From Manihot esculenta (taxonomy: Eukaryota > Streptophyta > Magnoliopsida > Malpighiales > Euphorbiaceae), in contig NC_035162.2 in NCBI RefSeq assembly GCF_001659605.2, positions 24,656,161-24,720,160 of the forward strand: DNA of 64,000 nucleotides, read 5' to 3'. The notes under the pieces are model-generated. The model did no database searches, was not told the origin of the DNA, and saw nothing but the letters and a program-made list of their open reading frames with translations. Below, piece after piece: positions 58,215 to 64,000 of this stretch. Position 1 is the first letter of the stretch. Every line of letters starts with the position of its first letter. A program made the translations under genes and the position numbers.

Positions 58215-60280
58215 TGTAACGACCCGAAAATCGGACCGCTACCGGCGCTAGGATCCATGTCGACTTAAGGTCGCCGGGACCAGTAGCAAGCTTGCTATAC
58301 TCTCTGTGTACCTGTACAATCCCATACATGATCATACATTTTCTGTAAAAGCATAAAACTTTGCTCTGAACCAAGGCTCAACCTGTGCATGCACTATCTC
58401 TGTACTATAGAACCCCTTACTAGAGCTTGCTCCAGACGGGTTAAACTCATACATATTAAGCCTGGTTTTCACATACTCATAAACACATTTACATAAAACA
58501 AACCATGTACACAAAAGGGATTTACAATACAAATGGGTCAAGCACAATACTAATACATCTCTTCACAATAGTACATGTCCACACTAGCTATTACACTTCT
58601 CTTTACTCTTTCTGTACCCTGCTGACTCCCCTCTGAACTAAGATCCTGCAAAACTGGGATTAAGGAGAGGGATGAGCTACTATAGCCCAGTGAGTAGAAC
58701 CAATAAAATCATGTTAATAAACATGCTCACATGAAATGCGTCACATCACAAGTAAATCACCCATCTCAGACGGACTGATTCAAAAATCCCTCAACTGTGC
58801 CCGGTCCGCGAAGGAGCTCCTCAGGACTTTATTACGCACCCTAGGGTGCCTGTGCCCGGCCCTCTCAGGGCTCCTCAGGACTTCACTATGAGGGCTAATG
58901 AATCCACTATGTCTGATCCGTACAAGCATAGAATACTGCAATGCGTCACATTAGTGTAGTCTAGTGCACTCAACCTATTACATATCATGATGCATGGAAC
59001 ATGCTCAAAGCATTTAATGTCTCAATTGAAAACATAAGTTTAGTTCCACTCACCTCTGGCTGATTCTGAACTGACTCTGAATACTCTGACGCAGTGCTCA
59101 CTGCTGCTCTCTTCGGTTCCTCTGGTTCGTTCCTACACAGGTGGACGCAAATGAGGGACCAAACTAGCTCAAGAACAACTCTATAAAACTCCCCAAAAGC
59201 CCCTTACACCATCCTCAAACAATCACATAAAACATGCAAAAGAATGATGGACAGGGCACTTTCGGCGGTAGGTTCGGCGGCCGAAAGTCCCTTCCAGAGC
59301 CGAAACTCAAGCACTTTCGGCGGCACTTCGGCTGCCGAAAGTCCTCTCCAGAGACGAAAGTCCCCAACCATCGGCGACACCTTCGGCGGCCGAAACCCCC
59401 CCTCCAGAGTCGAAAGTCCAAACTTTCGGGGGCAAGCTTAGGCAGCCGAAACCACCTCCTTAGCACGTTCGGCGGCCGAACCTTCCTTCGGCGGCTGAAA
59501 CTGGGTTTGCTAGGAAGGCAGAACCCTGCTCTACTTCAAGCAAAACTCACCCAACTTCACACATACATGCAACCCAAACTTCCACAACCTGTATATACTC
59601 AAGTATAGGCACAAAGGGGTCCAAAACTAACTTAAAACCCCAACAAACATCACAACTCAACATATATACAAGCTTTGACCACAAATCAACCAAAAACACA
59701 ACTAAACCTAAACATGCATCCAACTCTATAAAACCTTCATAAATCATGAAAAGAAGTTCAGGATCTTCACTTACCTCTTACAAACAAGAAGATAAACGAT
59801 CCCAACATGAAGATATGAAGAAACTCTCCCTCAAAGTCTCCAACTTCAAAACTTTTGGTTGCTTTGCTCAAAAGCTTCAAAACAACATAAAACTCATCAA
59901 AACTTTGAAAGATTTGAAGAAAACATGAAAATCACCCAAGGAAGATCATGGTCTCACCTTTGTCTGTGAAAATGGAAAAAATCTTATCCATTCACCGACC
60001 TAGGGCCTTTTATAGGTGGCTGGCCAGCCCACCTTCGGCGGCCTAACATGAATCCAAACTCATGCCTGTTCGGCGGCCGAACTTTCACCTTCGGCGGCCG
60101 AACCTGGCATTTCTTTATTGGCTCTTTTCTTTCAAAAACTCATTTCCTTTTCACTTAAAAACATTAAAACATACTAAACACTTTTAGAAAAACATAAATC
60201 TTACCCTTCTAGAGAATTCCGACATCCTGGATTCCATCGGACAGTAGAATTTCGATGTCAGACTCTAGCCGAGTATTACA
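58215..60280 (-). repeat. Element C 3' LTR
   Basis: 2,066 bp. Two degenerate CCCGGNCC...CTCAGGACTT units (about 58798-58885) occupy the position of the 40-bp repeat in the other LTRs. Dyad clusters 59260-59498 and 60033-60102, TATA box 60015-60007. Confidence 0.93.
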
Positions 60281-60356
60281 TTCTCCCCCCCTTAAGAACA
60301 TTTGTCCCCGAATGTTCCACAAACAATGAAACACATAAAAAGGATGAAAACTAACC

Positions 60357-63300
60357 TTAAAACAGATATGGATATTGCTGGAGCATAGACTCCTGTGTCT
60401 CCCAGGTGCACTTTTCTAGATTGTGGTGGTGCTATAGGACTTTCACCATTGAAATTTCTTTGTTTCTTAGCTTTCTGATCTGCGTGTCAAGGATCCTCAC
60501 TGGCTGCTCTACATAGGTGAGATCTCCAAGGATCTCTATATCAGGCTCACTAAGAACCTTACTTGGATCTGACACGAACTTTCGTAGCATAGAAACATGG
60601 AAAACCGGGTGAATTCTTTCCATAGAAGTAGGTAAATCGAGCTTATAAGACACATTTCCGATCTTCTGCAAGATCTCAAAAGGTCCAATGTACCGTGGAG
60701 CTAGTTTACCTTTCTTCCTAAACCGAACCACTCCTTTCATTGGAGACACCTTCAGCAATACCATATCACCTTCATGAAACTCTATCTGCTTCCTGCGGAT
60801 ATCTGCATAGCTTTTCTGTCTGCTCTGAGCAGTCTTGATTCGCTCTCTGATCATGGGCACCACTCTGCTGGTGATTTCTACTAGCTCCGGCCCTACAAGA
60901 GCCACCTCTCCTACTTCTTCCCAGCAAACAGGTGATCTGCACTTCCTCCCATACAAGGCTTCATAAGGGGCCATCCCTATGCTAGCATGATGGCTGTTAT
61001 TGTAGGCAAACTCCACCAAAGGTAGATGCTGCCTCCAAGAACCGCCAAAGTCTAACACACATATTCGGAGCATATCCTCTATGGTCTGGATGGTCCTCTC
61101 TGACTGTCCATCAGTCTGTGGATGGAAAGCAGTGCTGAAATCCAACCTTGTGCCCATAGCACTTTGCAGACTCCGCCAAAATCTAGAGGTGAACTGAGGT
61201 CCTCTATCTAATACTATAGACACTGGAACTCCATGCAACCTTATTATCTCTTCCATATAAACCTGTGCTAACTTGTCCACAGAGTAGTTACTCCTAACCG
61301 AGATGAAATGAGCAGATTTCGTGAGTCGGTCCACAATCACCCATATGAAGTCTAACCTGTTGGACGCTGCCGGTAAGCCCACTACAAAATCCATAGCTAT
61401 GTTCTCCCATTTCCACTTTGGAATCGGCAGTGGGTTAAGAATTCCAGCCGGCTTCTGATGTTCCAGTTTCACCCTCTGGCAAATTTCACAGGCGGACACA
61501 AACTGTGCCACTTCTTTCTTCATAGCTGGCCACCAATATACTCTTTTCAGATCCTGATACATCTTGGTGGCTCTAGGGTGAACACTGTACCTTGCATTAT
61601 GAGCTTCCCTCATAATGTCTCCCTTCAGACTGATGTCATCTGGTACACATAGGCGATTCCTATAGCGGAGGATCCCTTTGCTGTCAAATCTGAACTCTGC
61701 ACTATTGCCTAACTGAACAGTCCTGGCAATCTTCACTAACTCCGGGTCCTCATGTTGTTTCTGAGCTACCTGCTCCAGAAACACAGGTGTCACTCTCATC
61801 TGTGCTATCAATGCACCTATACCAGACAACTCAAGCTGTAACCCTTCGTCGATGAGCTTATAAAACTCCATCACCACTGGTCTTCTCTCTACTGTTATAT
61901 GGGACAAACTGCCAAGTGATTTCCGGCTTAGGGCGTCTGCCACAACATTCGCCTTACCCGGATGATACTGAATCTTGCAATCATAGTCACTGAGCAGTTC
62001 TACCCATCTTCTCTGCCTCAAATTCAGCTCTTTCTGACTCAAGATGTACTGTAAACTCTTGTGATCTGTGAAGATCTCGCATTTAACCCCATAAAGGTAA
62101 TGCCTCCACATCTTGAGTGCAAAGATGACTGCCGCCATCTCTAGGTCATGGGTGGGGTAATTCAACTCGTGCTTCTTTAGCTGTCGAGAAGCATAAGCAA
62201 TCACCCTATCATTCTGCATCAAAACACAACCCAATCCCACTCGAGACGCATCACAGAACACTGTGAAGTCCTCATTACTGACTGGCAGAGATAACACCGG
62301 TGCTGATGTTAATCTTCTCTTTAACTCTGCAAAGCTCTCTTCACATTGTTTCAACCACACGAACCTCTAATTCTTTTGAGTCAGTTTGGTCATAGGAGCA
62401 GCTATCTTGGAGAAGTCCTGAACGAACCTCCTGTAGTAACCTGCCAAACCCAAAAAGCTTTTAATCTCTGTTACTGTCGTGGGTCTGGGCCAGTTAGCTA
62501 CAGCCTCTATCTTCTTGGGGTCTACCTCAATACCTTCTGCTGATACAACATGCCCCAAGAATGAAATGCTCCTCAACCAAAACTCACTCTTAGAGAACTT
62601 GGCATACAAGCCATGCTCTCTCAGAGTCTGCAGAACTGTCCTCAGATGCTGGGCATGCTCCTCTGCAGTTTTGGAATATACTAAGATATCATCGATGAAG
62701 ACAATAACAAAGTGATCCAGATACTCGCTGAAAACTCTGTTCATGAGATCCATGAATGTTGCAGGGGCATTAGTCAACCCGAACGGCATTACTAAGAACT
62801 CATAATGCCCATATCTGGTCCTGAAAGCTGTCTTTGGCACATCTGCTTCTCTGACTCTCAGCTGATGATACCTGGATCTCAGATCTATTTTAGAAAAACA
62901 ACCGGCTCCAGCTAGCTGGTCAAATAGATCGTCGATCCTAGGTAGAGGATACTTATTTTTGGTAGTGACCTTGTTCAACTGCCTGTAGTCGATACAAAGT
63001 CTGAGGGATCCATCCTTCTTTCTGACAAATAGCACTGGAGCACCCCAAGGTGAGGTACTAGGGCGGATGAAACCCTTCTCTACCAACTCCTGCAACTGCT
63101 CTTTCAGCTCTTTTAATTCTACTGGTGCCATCCTGTAGGGAGGAATAGAGATAGGTCTGGTACCAGGCAACAATTCTATTTCAAACTCTATCTCCCTATC
63201 AGGTGGTAGTCCTGGAAGCTCATCTGGACAGACGTCTAGGAATTCTCGGACTACTGGTACTGAGGCTGGTTCCCTGACCTGACTATCTAACTCTCTCACA

Positions 63301-64000
63301 TGAGCTAGAAACCCCTGACAACCCCTCCGAAGCAAACGACGAGCCTGAAGGGCTGAGATCAAACCTCTAGGTGTTCCCCTCCTGTCTCCTCTGAAGACAC
63401 ACACTGACCCATCCTGATCTTTGAGACTAACTACATTGTCTCTACAGTCCAAGGTAGCACCATATGCAGATAGCCAATCCATCCCTAGAATGACATCAAA
63501 ATCTGTCAAATTTAGAACCACCAGGTCAGCTGGAAGGCATCTACCCTCTATGAACACTGGACTGAAATGACAGACTGACTCTGTCACTGATGGGTTACAT
63601 TTAGGTCCACTGACCCAAAGAGGACACTCTAACTCAGAAATCATCAGACCCAAACTCCCCACGGCTCTCGAAGCAATAAAAAAGTGAGAAGCACCGGGGT
63701 CCATCAAATCATACACCTCAGAACACCCAATGATGAGATTACCTGACACCACTGTGTTCGACGTGTTTGCCTCCTCCTGTGTCACAGTGAAGATCCGTAC
63801 TGGGGCTACCGGACCTTCACCTCGAGAACCTGCTACTGAAGAAGAGGCTGACCCTCTCCCTCTGCCTCTGCCACTGCTCTGAGGTATGGCTGGAGCTGCT
63901 GGCTATGCCACACTGCCTGAGCTCATCTGCTGGGATGGTGCCATAAAGGTCGCTTGAGGACATTTCCGAGCAAAATGTCCCTCCTGCCCACACTTAAAGC
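60357..64000 (-). pseudogene. gag-pol: Element C gag (3' part) and pol with three TAG stops
   Basis: At the right edge the second half of the CCHC knuckle is visible (KCGQEGHFARKCP). TAG at 63905-63903 replaces a Gln codon of gag. Protease ([11 protein letters not shown]), RT (FIDDILVYS near 62690) follow, then TAG at 62369-62367 (Gln of KNQKFV). RNase H, integrase ([18 protein letters not shown] with Leu for the usual Ser; GQSERTI) and the chromodomain follow. TAG at 60434-60432 replaces Trp of VLWNHHN inside the chromodomain; the original stop is TAA 60359-60357. No frameshift was seen, so decay so far is by point mutation only. Confidence 0.93.

Larger units (their letters stand above)
58215..64000 (-). 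mobile_element. Element C: Tekay-type Ty3/gypsy, runs off the window
   Basis: 3' LTR 58215-60280, polypurine tract 60281-60298, pol 60357 onward, gag at the right edge. The proteins closely resemble those of the inner element, but the LTR is a different subfamily (TGTAACGACCCG start). The 5-bp left flank is TACAC (58210-58214); its partner is outside the window. Three in-frame TAG codons disable it. Confidence 0.94.

Noticed and set aside
3003..64000. Endogenous pararetrovirus or other integrated plant virus
   Set aside because: All pol regions have Ty3/gypsy or Ty1/copia domain order with LTRs and integrase; no viral movement or coat protein motifs were seen.

Overview
This window looks like nuclear DNA of a flowering plant, almost certainly a eudicot. 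It has one plant-specific receptor-like kinase gene end, AT-rich intergenic DNA and many plant LTR retrotransposons. I suspect a Euphorbiaceae-type genome (cassava or rubber tree relatives), but nothing in the sequence proves that. I see no bacterial genes, rRNA, intact tRNA or CRISPR array. About two thirds of the window is recognisable transposable-element DNA.

Layout. (1) 2-601: 3' end of a G-type lectin S-receptor-like Ser/Thr kinase gene. (2) 602-3002: AT-rich spacer, then a GC-richer stretch of unknown origin. (3) 3003-14994: element A, a degraded Ty3/gypsy chromovirus of Tekay/Del type on the + strand with ~2.27 kb LTRs. A related solo LTR (8859-10925, opposite orientation) sits in its RNase H region. 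(4) 15000-20992: AT-rich DNA with a tiny tRNA-like SINE flanked by an 18-bp duplication, a decayed Ty1/copia RNase H remnant and an old direct duplication. (5) 20993-25966: a nearly complete but disabled Ty1/copia element on the - strand. (6) 25972-35400: AT-rich DNA holding a copia protease-region remnant, a LINE-type RNase H remnant, a MITE-like element and a repeat block rich in TAGTAACGGAT-like motifs. (7) 35400-37944, continuing at 57235-57888: an old element with a putative gypsy-type transposon protein pseudogene and an ~80-bp tandem array. (8) 37945-57234: a Tekay-type element on the - strand (outer), split by a second element of the same family (inner, 43593-53292). The inner one keeps an uninterrupted gag-pol frame of about 1,648 codons. 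(9) 57889-64000: a 326-bp LTR fragment (D), cut by element C, a third - strand Tekay-type element that runs off the window.

The order of events follows from target-site duplications (TSDs): an old element with a tandem array, then the outer element, then the inner element. The outer LTR pair differs by roughly nine substitutions and the inner pair by four, by eye, which agrees with this order. The inner element has every part expected for autonomous movement: near-identical LTRs, tRNA-iMet primer site, polypurine tract, gag, protease, RT, RNase H, integrase and C-terminal chromodomain.

The most interesting structure is not a gene. Every Tekay-type LTR carries two clusters of a 13-bp near-palindrome (TTCGGCCGCCGAA), which contains the GCC-box core GCCGCC. 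One cluster lies directly upstream of a conserved TATA box and one lies downstream. In two LTR pairs, gains and losses at these clusters account for the LTR length difference exactly or to within one base. A second pattern is that premature stops in the degraded elements fall mostly at CAG codons, as expected if methylated CHG cytosines decay.
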